Positions 1 to 10,723 of a DNA stretch of 44,417 nt are shown here, in pieces. A program made the translations under genes and the position numbers. A model generated the notes under the pieces. The model had not been told where the DNA came from and did not search any database. It saw only the letters and a program-made list of their open reading frames with translations. Source of the DNA: Cognatiluteimonas telluris (GTDB lineage Bacteria; Pseudomonadota; Gammaproteobacteria; Xanthomonadales; Xanthomonadaceae); the NCBI RefSeq assembly GCF_011320095.1, contig NZ_JAANOY010000018.1, forward strand, positions 1 to 44,417. The letters are read 5' to 3'. Positions within the stretch are counted from its first letter, which is position 1. Every line of letters starts with the position of its first letter.

Positions 1-377
1 AAATTCGGAGGCGGCGGCAGGCGGTCGGCGATCGGCGGCGTGGCCGCTGGCGCCGGCACGTCGGCGGTCGCGACCGGCGCCGGCGTGGCCGCAGCCACCG
101 GCTCGGGCGGGCGTTCGACCGGGCGATACGCCGGCATCGGCGGCGGCGGCTGGATGACCTGCTTCTTCTGCCGCGTGCCCTTCGGGCAAGGCGTGTCGTT
201 CTGCACGGTGAGATGGCCGAAGACGTCGGTGCAGCGATAGATCACCACGTCAGCGGCGTGCACGCGCCCTGCGGGCAGCAGCAGCGCCAGCGCGGCGGCC
301 CCCAGCAGGCACGCGATCGCCGTGCGCCGGGGCCGCAGGGTGCCGGCACGCGGGCCGCCGCTCGTCCGGTCTGGCAT
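1..377 (-). CDS. DUF4124 domain secreted protein (partial, C-terminus outside window)
   Basis: Leftward gene cut by the left edge; 125 codons are visible. An arginine-rich N-terminus is followed by a hydrophobic stretch (about residues 22-37) ending in VHA-AD, which looks like a Sec signal peptide. Next comes a DUF4124 core (VIYRCTD..GHLTVQNDTPCPKG, two cysteines), then a Pro/Ala-rich region. DUF4124 proteins are small envelope proteins common in Xanthomonadaceae and have no assigned biochemical role. The ATG overlaps the stop of the preceding DUF4124 gene by one base (TGATG at 375-379), so the two are probably co-translated paralogues. Function unknown. Confidence 0.75.
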   Translation of the reverse strand, partial: MPDRTSGGPRAGTLRPRRTAIACLLGAAALALLLPAGRVHAADVVIYRCTDVFGHLTVQNDTPCPKGTRQKKQVIQPPPPMPAYRPVERPPEPVAAATPAPVATADVPAPAATPPIADRLPPPPN

Positions 378-1081
378 CAATGTCCTCCGCAATCTTCGTC
401 CAGGCGCGCATTGATGCCGCGCTCCTCGACCGTCAGTGTGTCGCGCTCGTTGGGCATCGCGTTGAAGAAGCGATGGCGGATGGCGTCGCGGCGGTCGCGC
501 AGGCGTGCGCAGACTTCCGGCTGCGGCAAGGCATGGCAGTCGTCGCGGACCCAGGTGCCGGCGCCATACGCCCGGCGCGGCACCGGGCGCGGCCGGGTGA
601 GCGTGGTGCTGCCGTGATCGATGCGCACGTTGCCATCGGTGATGGCCAGCGAAGTGTCCGACCCGCGGCCCGCGCGTCCGTGGCCGCCGCCGGTGATCAT
701 CGGATAGTCCAGCGTCCACAGCGGCACCCAGCGCGGATTTCCGTCCGCGGTGTCGCTGGTGTACGGCTCGCCGCCGGGTGGAATGCATTCGTAGAGCGGA
801 CGCGGCGCGCGCAGCACCACAGTGCGCACCGGTGGTGCAGTGGGTCCCCCGGTTGCCGGCGCCGGCGGGCGCGACGGCACGGGCGGCGCGTCGGTGGGCC
901 GCACCATCGTGCGCGCCTGCTGCGCCTGGCCCTTGCCGCAGGGCGTGTCGCGGAACGTGAGATGGCCGCTGGCATCGGTGCAGCGATAGATCGTGACGTC
1001 ATTGGCCGCGCCCGCCACCGGCGTGCCGCCGGCGAGCGCCAGGACCAAGAGGACACCGGCAATTGCACGCATGGGCGGCAT
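377..1081 (-). CDS. DUF4124 domain secreted protein
   Basis: 234 residues from the ATG at 1081; an alternative ATG lies at 1072. A GGTGG stretch about 8 nt upstream supports 1081. There is a signal peptide (MRAIAGVLLVLALAGG..VAGA), then a DUF4124 core (TIYRCTDASGHLTFRDTPCGKG), a Pro-rich linker, and a C-terminal region with four further cysteines (LYECIPPGG, RDDCHALPQPEVC, DEDC) that could form disulfides in the periplasm. The adjacent gene repeats the DUF4124 core, suggesting a tandem duplication. It lies 70 nt downstream of tsaC on the same strand. The family is clear, the function is not. Confidence 0.75.
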   Translation of the reverse strand: MPPMRAIAGVLLVLALAGGTPVAGAANDVTIYRCTDASGHLTFRDTPCGKGQAQQARTMVRPTDAPPVPSRPPAPATGGPTAPPVRTVVLRAPRPLYECIPPGGEPYTSDTADGNPRWVPLWTLDYPMITGGGHGRAGRGSDTSLAITDGNVRIDHGSTTLTRPRPVPRRAYGAGTWVRDDCHALPQPEVCARLRDRRDAIRHRFFNAMPNERDTLTVEERGINARLDEDCGGH

Positions 1082-1151
1082 CTTGCGCGCCACCCCGTGA
1101 TGCGCCAAGTCCATGCCGTCGCCGGGTTTGCGCCGATTCATGTCGCCGCGC

Positions 1152-1718
1152 TCACTGCGCGCGCAGCACGGCCCCGGAGCGCGCATCCCGGATCGCGGTC
1201 GGATTGGCGAGCGTTCCCACCTCACCGTCAAGGATGCCGTCCAGCCGCGCGAACAGCATCGGCGCAAAGCCGTCCCGGGTTTTCGGCGGCGGCGCACCCG
1301 CCGGATTGGCGCTGGTCGACACCAGCGGACCGCCGAACGCGGCGCACAAGGCGACCACCCGTGGATGCGCACTCACGCGCACCGCGACGCCATCGTGCGT
1401 GCCGGTGATCCAGCGCGGCACCCGGCCGGTGACCGGCACGATCCAGGTGTTCGGACCAGGCCAGGACGCGAACACCGCATCGCGGTTCGCCGGCGACAGC
1501 GCGTCCCAATCGACCAGGCCGTCGAGCTGCGCAGGCATGCCCGCGATCAGGATCAGCCCCTTCTCCACCGCGCGCTGCTTGAGGTCCAGCAGGCGCATGA
1601 CCGCGGCTTCATCGAACGGATCGCAGCCCAGGCCCCACACCGCCTCGGTCGGGTAGGCGATGACGCCGCCGCGGTGGAGGAGGACGGCGGCTTCGGGAGG
1701 CGTCAGTGGGGCGGTCAT
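1152..1718 (-). CDS. tsaC: L-threonylcarbamoyladenylate synthase (YrdC/Sua5 family)
   Basis: 188 residues, the normal length of short TsaC proteins. TsaC makes threonylcarbamoyl-AMP from threonine, bicarbonate and ATP, the first step of t6A37 formation in ANN-decoding tRNAs. Family signatures are visible: GGVIAYPTEAVWGLGCDP near the N-terminus, LKQRAVEKGLILI, and VSTSANPAG in the nucleotide-binding site. The start at 1718 was chosen because it begins 17 residues before the YPTEAVWG motif, as in the family; the longer open frame to 1874 adds only low-complexity Arg/Ala sequence. It lies 165 nt downstream of topA on the same strand. Confidence 0.93.
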   Translation of the reverse strand: MTAPLTPPEAAVLLHRGGVIAYPTEAVWGLGCDPFDEAAVMRLLDLKQRAVEKGLILIAGMPAQLDGLVDWDALSPANRDAVFASWPGPNTWIVPVTGRVPRWITGTHDGVAVRVSAHPRVVALCAAFGGPLVSTSANPAGAPPPKTRDGFAPMLFARLDGILDGEVGTLANPTAIRDARSGAVLRAQ

Positions 1719-1883
1719 GTCGTTGGCAGGCGTGTGTTGGGCTTGGTGGCGCGCCCGGCGGCGACGGGTCGAGGCGCGAAGGCAGCCGTCGTGCTCGTGT
1801 TCCGCCGCGAGCCCGTCGCCTGCAGCGGTTGCCGGCGCGCGCGAGATACGCGCGACGGCGATGTCCACGATCAAGCGCCCGGG

Positions 1884-4442
<2,559 letters not shown>

Positions 4443-4521
4443 GGCGGCGGAGGGTCTCGTGTGCAGCGGGGGTGCGCCGTGAATCCGGCGCGCGAAGAGT
4501 GGACCGGACGCAGGGTCCAGA

Positions 4522-4562
4522 GAAGCCGAACGCCCGGGGCCGGGCCCCAGGCGTTCAGCTTC
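4522..4562 (-). terminator. Long stem-loop upstream of topA (terminator-like or leader structure)
   Basis: The arms GAAGC-x-GAACGCC-x-GGGGC and GCCCC-x-GGCGTTC-x-GCTTC flank a 3-nt loop. On the plus strand the two x positions are C/A mismatches. On the minus-strand RNA they become G-U wobbles, giving an unbroken 19-bp stem. This indicates that the structure acts in the leftward transcript (smg to topA). No U-tract follows, so a classical intrinsic terminator is uncertain; a topA leader structure is the alternative. Confidence 0.55.
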
Positions 4563-4670
4563 TTCCTTATTACAGTGGAATCACGGCTTGGGCTGGGATG
4601 TCAAGCCGCGCGCCGGTTCCGCCCGAGCGGGACAAGGGCCGGGTGCGGCGATGAAGCCCGCTGAGAGCGC

Positions 4671-4714
4671 CCTCATCCGCCCTTCGGGCACCTTCTCCCG
4701 CGAACGGGAGAAGG
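4671..4714. repeat. REP-like double palindrome
   Basis: Two nested hairpins: GCCC-TTC-GGGC (4679-4689) and a 10-bp perfect stem, arms 4691-4700 and 4705-4714, with a 4-nt loop. The layout (CCTCATCCGCCC..., then a CTTCTCCCG palindrome) resembles a dispersed intergenic palindrome that I recall as common in Xanthomonadaceae and other proteobacteria. It begins 13 nt after the smg stop and may also end or stabilise the dprA-smg transcript. Only one copy is seen in this window. Confidence 0.55.
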
Positions 4715-4726
4715 GGTCGCCGTGGT

Positions 4727-5212
4727 TCAATGCACCGGTTCGGGCTCGTCCAGGAACATCTGGGTTTCCATCCAGGCGTAGGCGGCCTCGGCCCCCGGCT
4801 GGTTGAACAGGACCATCAGCACCACCCATTTCAGGTCGTCCAGGTCCAGCTCGTCCTGGTCCAGCGCCATCGCGCGGTCCAGCACCAACTCGCGCTGCCC
4901 GGCATCGAGCACCCCCTGCTGCTCCAGGAAGAGCAGGAAGCCGCGGCATTCGGTGTCGAGCTTGTCCAGCTCGTTGCCGAAGTAGACCCGGATCGGGCCG
5001 TCGGCGCGGGCGGGCGACGCGCCGGGACGCTGCGCGGCGAGCGCATCGAGCCAGTCCAGCGCCTTGTGCACTTCGGCCAGGCTGAAGCCGGCCTGGGTCA
5101 ATTCGTTGAGCAGTGGGCCGTTGGCGTCGCGGTCCCCCAGCGGCGGCGGCACGTCTTCGGTGAAATAGTGTTCGAACAGGTACAGCAGCACATCCAGGAT
5201 GCTTTCTTTCAT
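4727..5212 (-). CDS. smg: Smg family protein (DUF494)
   Basis: 161 residues starting [17 protein letters not shown], the characteristic Smg N-terminus, which fixes the start at 5212. GAGGGAA lies just upstream as a ribosome-binding site. The protein is acidic and helical, with a conserved C-terminal half ([23 protein letters not shown]). Smg is conserved in beta- and gammaproteobacteria next to dprA and topA; its molecular role is not established. Here it is the last gene of a leftward lysM-dprA-smg run. The open frame continues upstream to 5461, but that part is low-complexity and overlaps dprA. Confidence 0.9.
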   Translation of the reverse strand: MKESILDVLLYLFEHYFTEDVPPPLGDRDANGPLLNELTQAGFSLAEVHKALDWLDALAAQRPGASPARADGPIRVYFGNELDKLDTECRGFLLFLEQQGVLDAGQRELVLDRAMALDQDELDLDDLKWVVLMVLFNQPGAEAAYAWMETQMFLDEPEPVH

Positions 5213-5414
5213 TTCCCTCGGCCTGCGCCGGGCGGCGCTGTGGAGAGGAGCGGTGCGAACCTCGCGGCCCGCGCCGGTTTCGCCGTCGGACTCCCTGCCC
5301 GCCGGCGTCTTGGCCCCGGCCTGCGCCGGAGCCGCCGCCACCTGACCCCGCGGTGGCGGTTGCGCTGCGTCCTGCAGCGCCGCGCCCAAGGCCTGGATCC
5401 ACCGGAACCGGCCG

Positions 5415-6620
5415 TCAGCGCTTGCGGGAATAGCGGCCGTGTCGGACATCGACACGCCCATCCAGCTCCATGACCAGCAGCATGGAGGACAGTTCCGAGG
5501 CCGTCAATCCGGTGCGCTCGACCAGTCGGTCCATATCCGTTGGGTCGTGGCCCAGGGCACACCACAAGCGCTGGTAGTCAGGGTCCGGGGGCGTCCAGCG
5601 GCTGGCGGCACTGGCGATGACCGTGGCATCGGAGGTGGGGATGGCCAGGCGCCCGCGCAAGGCCTCGGCCAGCTCCGCCGCCGCGGGCGCCAGCGCCTGG
5701 ATGACCTCCGTCGCGCACTCCACCAGCCCGGCGCCCTCCCGGATCAGGGCATGACAGCCGCGGGCCATCGGATTGTGGATCGAGCCCGGCACCGCGAACA
5801 CGTCTCGCCCGCCCTCCGCCGCCATGCGCGCGGTGATCAGGGCGCCCGAGCGCGCGGCCGCCTCGATCACCAGCGTCCCCAGCGCCAGCCCGGCGATGAT
5901 CCGGTTGCGACTGGGGAAATGCTCCCGCCGCGGCTGGGTCCCGGGCAGGTGTTCGCTGACGATGGCACCGTGCGCCTGGACCCGCGCGTGCAGCCCGGCG
6001 TTGGCGCGCGGGTAGGGCACGTCGGCGCCGGTACCGAGCACGGCGATGGTGCGGCCGCCGGCGGCCAGCGCACTGAGGTGGGCAGCGGTATCGATCCCGG
6101 CCGCCAGCCCGCTGGTCACCGCCAGCCCGGAGGCCGCGAGGGCATGGGCGAAGTCGCTGGCGTTGTCGCGGCCGCCGGCGCTCGGGGAGCGGCTGCCAAC
6201 GATCGCAACCGAGGGATGCCACAGGCAATCCGGATCCCCGGCCACGAACAGCAGTAGTGGCGGGCTGGCGATGCGCCGCAGCAGCGCCGGGTAGTCCGGA
6301 TCCTGCCAGCCGAGCAGATGGTGGCCGGGTTCGCCACACCAGGCCTGGCCACGCGCCAGCATGTCGGCGTCGGCCCGGTCGAGTGCCTGCATCTGTGCGG
6401 TGTCCAGGCCGGCGCGACGCCAGCCCGCGGGACCGGCCGCCAGTGCGGCCGCCGGTGACGGGTACGACGCCAGCAGCTGGCGTCGCGGTTCGGCCGCGCC
6501 GCCGGCCGCCGCCAGTCGCAGCAAGGCATCCTGGTCTGCGTCGCCGGCCGCGGCCGCCGGGGAGCGAGCGGGAAACGGATGGATGGAGGTGGGCGGGCTT
6601 TCCGGACTACGTGCGCGCAT
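5415..6620 (-). CDS. dprA: DNA-processing protein DprA (Smf)
   Basis: 401 residues. DprA binds incoming single-stranded DNA during natural transformation and loads RecA. The order is an N-terminal helical region, a Rossmann-like core with [38 protein letters not shown] and [22 protein letters not shown], and a C-terminal winged helix ending [24 protein letters not shown]. The ATG at 6620 is preferred over an in-frame GTG at 6638, because an 11-bp hairpin ends only 6 nt before that GTG. No good Shine-Dalgarno sequence is seen for either. 202 nt separate its stop from smg. Confidence 0.94.
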   Translation of the reverse strand: MRARSPESPPTSIHPFPARSPAAAAGDADQDALLRLAAAGGAAEPRRQLLASYPSPAAALAAGPAGWRRAGLDTAQMQALDRADADMLARGQAWCGEPGHHLLGWQDPDYPALLRRIASPPLLLFVAGDPDCLWHPSVAIVGSRSPSAGGRDNASDFAHALAASGLAVTSGLAAGIDTAAHLSALAAGGRTIAVLGTGADVPYPRANAGLHARVQAHGAIVSEHLPGTQPRREHFPSRNRIIAGLALGTLVIEAAARSGALITARMAAEGGRDVFAVPGSIHNPMARGCHALIREGAGLVECATEVIQALAPAAAELAEALRGRLAIPTSDATVIASAASRWTPPDPDYQRLWCALGHDPTDMDRLVERTGLTASELSSMLLVMELDGRVDVRHGRYSRKR

Positions 6621-6644
6621 CAGGCCAGCCTGGGCCACAGACGA

Positions 6645-6668
6645 CGACGGCGCCCTCGGGCGCCGTCG
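6645..6668 (-). terminator. Perfect 11-bp hairpin between lysM and dprA
   Basis: Arms at 6645-6655 and 6658-6668 (CGACGGCGCCC and its exact complement) with a 2-nt loop; realistically 10 bp with a 4-nt loop. It is placed 44 nt after the LysM gene stop and 24 nt before the dprA ATG on the minus strand. It lacks a U-run, so it may be a weak terminator, an attenuator or a 3'-end stabiliser. Confidence 0.45.
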
Positions 6669-6712
6669 CGTTGCAGTGTCGGAAAACCACCGGGCGCGCG
6701 CCCGGCGGCGCC

Positions 6713-7912
6713 TCAGTAGGGCGCGTCGGGGTGCTTGAGCTGGTAGCCCACGTGGGTTGGCTTGATGCTGTCCATCACCAGCCCGTAGCTGACCTTGTCG
6801 AAGGTGCGGAACACCATCACGTGGCCGGCGAATTCGTCGGGCAACCGCACCTTGGCGCGCTCGGGGATGGTGTCCTCGGTGCGCTCGGCCCCGTATTCCA
6901 CCCGGTCCACCGCATTGCTGCCGGTGCGCCAGATCGAGAAGACGGTCCCGTTGTCGACGCCTTCGCGCGAACCGACCGACAGCGCGATCACGTCGTGGGT
7001 ACCGGCGTTGGCAAGCATGTCGCTCGTCGCCAGCACCGTGGCGCGGCCGTAGTCGAGCTGCTGCCTGGGGGGATGCGGGAAGAACTGCAGGTCGTAGGGC
7101 TGGGCGTCGACGGGCACCAGCCGATCGCCCACCCGCACCTCGCGGCCTTCGTCGTCCAGCAGCACGGTGCTGGCCTCGATGCCGCCGACTTCGCCGCGGG
7201 TCAACGTGCCGGTGGTGACCTGCACCAGCTCGAAGCCGAGCAATTCATTGCCGTTGTCCGGCGTCAGCGCGTTGGTCCAGTAGTTGGCGAAATCGATCGT
7301 GCGCCGGCCGCGGAAATCCAGGTCGTCCTGGTGGAACAGGTCGCAGCAGGCGGTCCGGTCCAGGCGCGTGTAGCGCTGGGCCGGGCGCAGGATCGCGAAG
7401 CGCTGGCCCGCCTGGGCGCCGCCCAGGCCGCGGACGTAGACGACCTGGCCTTCGCTGGAGCGCAGGCGGTCGCCTTCGAGCCCGACCACGTACGGCATCT
7501 GCTCGAAGGCATCGACCACGCGCAGGTTCTTCAGGAACGGTTCGACCTCGGCCAGCGGCACCGCGTTGATCGCCGGCGCGTTGCGCGGGCCCGGCTGCAC
7601 CGCCACGCGGTCCAGGTAGGCCAGGCTGAGCACGTCGCCCGGATAGATCAGGTGCGGGTTTTTGACCTGCGGATTGGCCTGCCAGATTTCCGGCCACAGC
7701 CAGGGCTTCTTCAGGAAGCGCCCGGCGATATCCCACAACGTGTCGCCACGCTGCACGACGTAGGTGTCGGGGTGGTCGCCGCGCATTTCCACGGCGGCGG
7801 CGTAGGTGGCGACCGTCAGCAGCGCGACGGCGGCGATCTGCAGGCAGACCTTGGCCTTGCGCCCCGCTCTCGTCCAGCTGCCCTTCGACGCGCGCTCAAG
7901 CATTGCGTCCAT
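6713..7912 (-). CDS. LysM peptidoglycan-binding domain protein
   Basis: 399 residues. The ATG at 7912 has a strong ribosome-binding site (AAGGGGAG) 7 nt upstream. The N-terminus has one hydrophobic segment (residues 22-40) after a basic stretch, acting as signal or anchor. One LysM domain follows at about residues 50-96 (TYVVQRGDTLWDIAGRFLKKPWLWPEIWQANPQVKNPHLIYPGDVL), then about 300 residues without a domain I recognise. LysM binds the glycan backbone, so the protein probably sits in the periplasm. Homologues beside dprA are usual in pseudomonads and xanthomonads. Its specific job is unknown. Confidence 0.88.
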   Translation of the reverse strand: MDAMLERASKGSWTRAGRKAKVCLQIAAVALLTVATYAAAVEMRGDHPDTYVVQRGDTLWDIAGRFLKKPWLWPEIWQANPQVKNPHLIYPGDVLSLAYLDRVAVQPGPRNAPAINAVPLAEVEPFLKNLRVVDAFEQMPYVVGLEGDRLRSSEGQVVYVRGLGGAQAGQRFAILRPAQRYTRLDRTACCDLFHQDDLDFRGRRTIDFANYWTNALTPDNGNELLGFELVQVTTGTLTRGEVGGIEASTVLLDDEGREVRVGDRLVPVDAQPYDLQFFPHPPRQQLDYGRATVLATSDMLANAGTHDVIALSVGSREGVDNGTVFSIWRTGSNAVDRVEYGAERTEDTIPERAKVRLPDEFAGHVMVFRTFDKVSYGLVMDSIKPTHVGYQLKHPDAPY

Positions 7913-7952
7913 CTACCCGCTCCCCTTGGAGATTTTCCCCTGTTGCAGCGGC

Positions 7953-7983
7953 AATATAGCCCACAAGCGACGCGTCTTGGCAA
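7953..7983 (-). promoter_or_regulatory. Candidate sigma-70 promoter for the LysM gene
   Basis: On the minus strand TTGCCA (7983-7978) is followed, after 19 nt, by TATATT (7958-7953), about 41 nt before the ATG. The spacer is long, so the -35 assignment is weak; the -10 is good and lies in a local AT-rich patch. Confidence 0.4.
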
Positions 7984-7994
7984 GCCCGCGGCGT

Positions 7995-8000
7995 TACAAT
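7995..8000 (+). promoter_or_regulatory. Candidate -10 element for def
   Basis: TACAAT lies in the divergent lysM-def gap. No convincing -35 is found 16-18 nt upstream: TTGGCA at 7977-7982 is only 12 nt away. It would give a def leader of about 100 nt. Confidence 0.35.
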
Positions 8001-8109
8001 CGGCAAGGCGGCGGCCATGCCGGCTGCCGATGTGACCGTCGCCGCTGTTTTCCGGCGGTACGCGCCGTTCGTCTCCTCTCCGCCTCCGTCCCCCGCTTCC
8101 CTTCCGGTC

Positions 8110-8619
8110 ATGGCCCAGCTCCCGATCCTCGAATTCCCCGACCCGCGCCTGCGCACCCGCGCCGCGCCCGTCGACCCTGCCTGGCTGGCGGAAGCGTCGA
8201 CGCAGCAGCTGATCGATGACATGTTCGAGACCATGTACGAGGCGCCCGGGATCGGCCTGGCCGCGAGCCAGGTCGACGTCCATCGGCGCTTCATGGTCAT
8301 CGACGTGTCCGAGGAGCGCGCGCAGCCGCGGGTGTTCGTCAATCCGGAGATCACCGCGCGCAGCGGCGAGCAGGTCTACCAGGAAGGCTGCCTGTCGGTC
8401 CCCAACATCTTCGCCGACGTCACCCGCAGCGACACCATCACCGTGACGGCGCTGGATCGCCACGGCGTCGCGTTCGAGCTCCATGCCGACGGCCTGCTGG
8501 CGGTCTGCGTCCAGCACGAGATGGACCATCTGGAAGGCAAGCTGTTCGTCGACTATCTGTCCCCGCTCAAGCGCGAACTGGTTCGCAAGAAGCTGGCGAA
8601 GGCGCGCAAGGCGGCGTGA
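8110..8619 (+). CDS. def: Peptide deformylase
   Basis: 169 residues, the normal size. It removes the N-formyl group from nascent proteins and uses an Fe2+ (or other metal) centre. All three family motifs are present: GIGLAASQ (residues 47-54), EGCLSVPN with ligand C94, and QHEMDHLEG with H136, E137 and H140. The ATG at 8110 begins [15 protein letters not shown], matching the family start; the frame is open to 8017 but that part is not conserved. It pairs with fmt downstream in the formyl-methionine cycle. Confidence 0.97.
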   Translation: MAQLPILEFPDPRLRTRAAPVDPAWLAEASTQQLIDDMFETMYEAPGIGLAASQVDVHRRFMVIDVSEERAQPRVFVNPEITARSGEQVYQEGCLSVPNIFADVTRSDTITVTALDRHGVAFELHADGLLAVCVQHEMDHLEGKLFVDYLSPLKRELVRKKLAKARKAA

Positions 8620-8631
8620 CGCCATCCCGGC

Positions 8632-8650
8632 CCCGGGCCGCCGGCCCGGG
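8632..8650 (+). terminator. GC-only hairpin after def
   Basis: CCCGGGCCG and CGGCCCGGG separated by one base, 12 nt after the def stop. There is no U-tract. It could stabilise the def mRNA or attenuate read-through into fmt. Confidence 0.35.
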
Positions 8651-8763
8651 AGACCGCCACGCCGCCTTCGACCGCGCGCGCCTGTTGCAGGACAACGCCG
8701 CGACGTGTCGCTCCCCGCGCGGTTCCCCCTTTACTTCCAGCCTTCGAACGCGGTCCCTCGCCC

Positions 8764-9690
8764 ATGAGAATCGTTTTTGCCGGCACGCCGGAATTCGCCG
8801 TGCCCTGCCTGCGCGCTGCCGCGCAACGCAATGAAGTCGTCGCCGTCTACACCCAGCCCGATCGGCCCGCCGGTCGCGGCCGCGGCCTGCAGTCGTCGCC
8901 GGTCAAGCGCGAAGCGCTGGCGCGTGGCCTGCCGGTGCTGCAGCCCGAATCATTGAAGACGGCATTGTCGCGCGATGCCCTGCGCGCGCTGAAACCGGAC
9001 CTGCTGGTGGTGGTCGCCTATGGTCTGATCCTGCCGCGCGCGATCCTCGACATCCCGCGCCTGGGCTGCTGGAACGTGCACGCCTCGCTCCTGCCGCGCT
9101 GGCGCGGCGCCGCGCCGATCCAGCGCGCGATCGAAGCCGGCGATGCGGAAACCGGCGTGTGCCTGATGCAGATGGATGCCGGCCTGGACACCGGCGCGGT
9201 CCTGCTGTCGCAACGGCTGGCGATCGGCGCCGACGAAACCGGTGGCCAGCTGCACGACCGCCTCGCCACGCTGGGCGCACAGACGCTGGCCGACGGCCTG
9301 GGCCTGCTGCGCGCGGGCATGCGCCCGGTGCCGCAGACGCAGCCCGACGCCGGCGCGACCTACGCCCGCAAACTCGACAAGGCCGAGGCGCGGCTGGACT
9401 GGACGCAGCCGGCCGAGGTGCTGGCGCGCAAGGTGCGCGCGTTGAATCCCTGGCCGATGGCCGATGCGCTGCTCGCGGGCGAGCGGGTGCGGGTGCACGA
9501 GGCGGGCGCGATCGAGCGCGTGCGCGACGCGGCGCCCGGCGTGGTGCTCGGTGCCGGCCGCGACGGGATCGATGTCGCCTGTGGCCGCGGCGCATTGCGG
9601 ATCCGCGTCCTGCAGCGCGACGGTGGCCGCGCGATCAGCGCCGCGGATTTCGTCAATGCGCGCGGCACCGGCTTCGTCGATGCCGGTTAG
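8764..9690 (+). CDS. fmt: Methionyl-tRNA formyltransferase
   Basis: 308 residues (about 315 in E. coli). It transfers a formyl group from 10-formyl-THF to initiator Met-tRNA. The N-terminal catalytic domain shows [10 protein letters not shown] and the [16 protein letters not shown] motif with N104 and H106, then MDAGLDTG with D142, the canonical catalytic triad. The C-terminal OB-like domain follows ([18 protein letters not shown]). It follows def by 144 nt. The rsmB gene that usually follows def-fmt is absent here. Confidence 0.97.
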   Translation: MRIVFAGTPEFAVPCLRAAAQRNEVVAVYTQPDRPAGRGRGLQSSPVKREALARGLPVLQPESLKTALSRDALRALKPDLLVVVAYGLILPRAILDIPRLGCWNVHASLLPRWRGAAPIQRAIEAGDAETGVCLMQMDAGLDTGAVLLSQRLAIGADETGGQLHDRLATLGAQTLADGLGLLRAGMRPVPQTQPDAGATYARKLDKAEARLDWTQPAEVLARKVRALNPWPMADALLAGERVRVHEAGAIERVRDAAPGVVLGAGRDGIDVACGRGALRIRVLQRDGGRAISAADFVNARGTGFVDAG

Positions 9691-9820
9691 CAGCGCCATG
9701 CCCGTTGCGGACCCCGGCACTGCGAGTGCCCGTGGCGACGCAACCGATGCCGCAACGAACAATTCCACTGCGGTGAAACCATTGGCAGTCGATTGCCCGC
9801 AAATCGCCGGCGGCCGGATC

Positions 9821-10657
9821 ATGCGAGGCGACAATGGCACCGCGAATGTCGGTGTTGTTGTCGATGGAGTCGGCGACGCCGTCGATGGCGGCAGCCACGG
9901 CGTCGCATGCGCCCCGATGGGCGCTGCACGCGCGGGCGACGATGCCGATCGTGGCCTGGACCTGGCGGTGCTGTATCGCGATGAACACCTGGCGGTGGTC
10001 GCCAAGCCCGCTGGACTGATGGTCCACGACAGCGCGCTGGCACGCGGCGAGAGCGACTTCGCCGCCGACCGCCTGCGTGCGCAGTTCGCGCGGCCGGTGT
10101 TCCTGGTCCATCGCCTGGACCGCGCCACCAGCGGCTGCCTGCTGCTCGCCTTCGACCGCGAGACGGCATCGCGGCTGGGCAAGGCATTGATGGCCGGCGA
10201 GGTCGACAAACAGTACCTGGCCATCTGCCGTGGCTGGCCGGAGGCGGACTTCAGCGTCGACCATCCGCTCGACGGCGGCCCGGGAAAACCGCTGAAGAAG
10301 CCCGCGATCACCGCCTTCGTCCGCCGCGCCACCACCGAGCTGGACTGGCCGTCGGCGGGCTTCCCGACCTCGCGCTACGCGCTGCTGCAGGTCGCGCCAC
10401 GGACGGGCCGCTTCCGCCAGATCCGGCGCCACCTCAAGCATCTCTCGCACCACCTGATCGGCGACAGCAGCCATGGCGACGGCCGCCACAACCGGGCGTT
10501 CCGCGCGCGCGGGATCCACCGCATGTTGCTGCACGCGCAGCGCCTGGCGTTCGTGCATCCGCATTCGGGTATCCGGATCGAAGCGGTGGCGCCGGTGGAT
10601 GCCGAATTCGCACGCGCGCTGGCATTGTTCGGCCTGTCTGACGCCGACATCGGCTAA
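9821..10657 (+). CDS. truC: tRNA pseudouridine synthase, TruC-like (RluA family)
   Basis: Pseudouridine synthase with the RluA-type catalytic motif HRLDRATSG (Asp of HRLD) and VVAKPAGLMVH upstream. The segments QIRRHLKHLSHHLIGDSSHGDGRHNR and IHRMLLHAQRLAFVHPHSG match TruC, which modifies U65 of tRNA(Ile) and tRNA(Asp); other RluA members lack the GDGRHNR form. The start is unsettled. Conserved sequence begins near 9950, so the ATG at 9917 (246 residues) is minimal, 9821 gives 278 residues, and 9698 is also in frame. None has a clear ribosome-binding site. The 9701-9916 stretch is less GC-rich than its surroundings and may be largely untranslated. Confidence 0.82.
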   Translation: MRGDNGTANVGVVVDGVGDAVDGGSHGVACAPMGAARAGDDADRGLDLAVLYRDEHLAVVAKPAGLMVHDSALARGESDFAADRLRAQFARPVFLVHRLDRATSGCLLLAFDRETASRLGKALMAGEVDKQYLAICRGWPEADFSVDHPLDGGPGKPLKKPAITAFVRRATTELDWPSAGFPTSRYALLQVAPRTGRFRQIRRHLKHLSHHLIGDSSHGDGRHNRAFRARGIHRMLLHAQRLAFVHPHSGIRIEAVAPVDAEFARALALFGLSDADIG

Positions 10658-10711
10658 CCAGGCGGCCCCGGCCTGCGGGCCGATCGCGGCGAGGTTCGCA
10701 CCCGCCGCCCT

Positions 10712-10717
10712 TACACT
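10712..10717 (+). promoter_or_regulatory. -10-like TACACT placing arfB on a leaderless transcript
   Basis: TACACT is followed by six bases (GCGCGC) and then the arfB ATG, so the expected transcription start coincides with the start codon. No Shine-Dalgarno sequence is present. Confidence 0.5.
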
Positions 10718-10723
10718 GCGCGC

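Larger units (their letters stand above)
4443..4726. other. smg-topA intergenic region
   Basis: 284 nt without a supportable gene. It contains the palindromic REP-like element at 4671-4714, just after the smg stop, and the long hairpin at 4522-4562 about 80 nt before topA. I see no clear promoter hexamers for topA and no small ORF with a ribosome-binding site. Confidence 0.6.

Noticed and set aside
5213-5461. Longer smg start at 5461
   Set aside because: The extra 83 residues are low-complexity and partly overlap dprA; the family N-terminus MKESILDVL starts at 5212.
7977-8000. TTGGCA/TACAAT as a full sigma-70 promoter for def
   Set aside because: The spacer is only 12 nt; kept only the -10 as a weak candidate.
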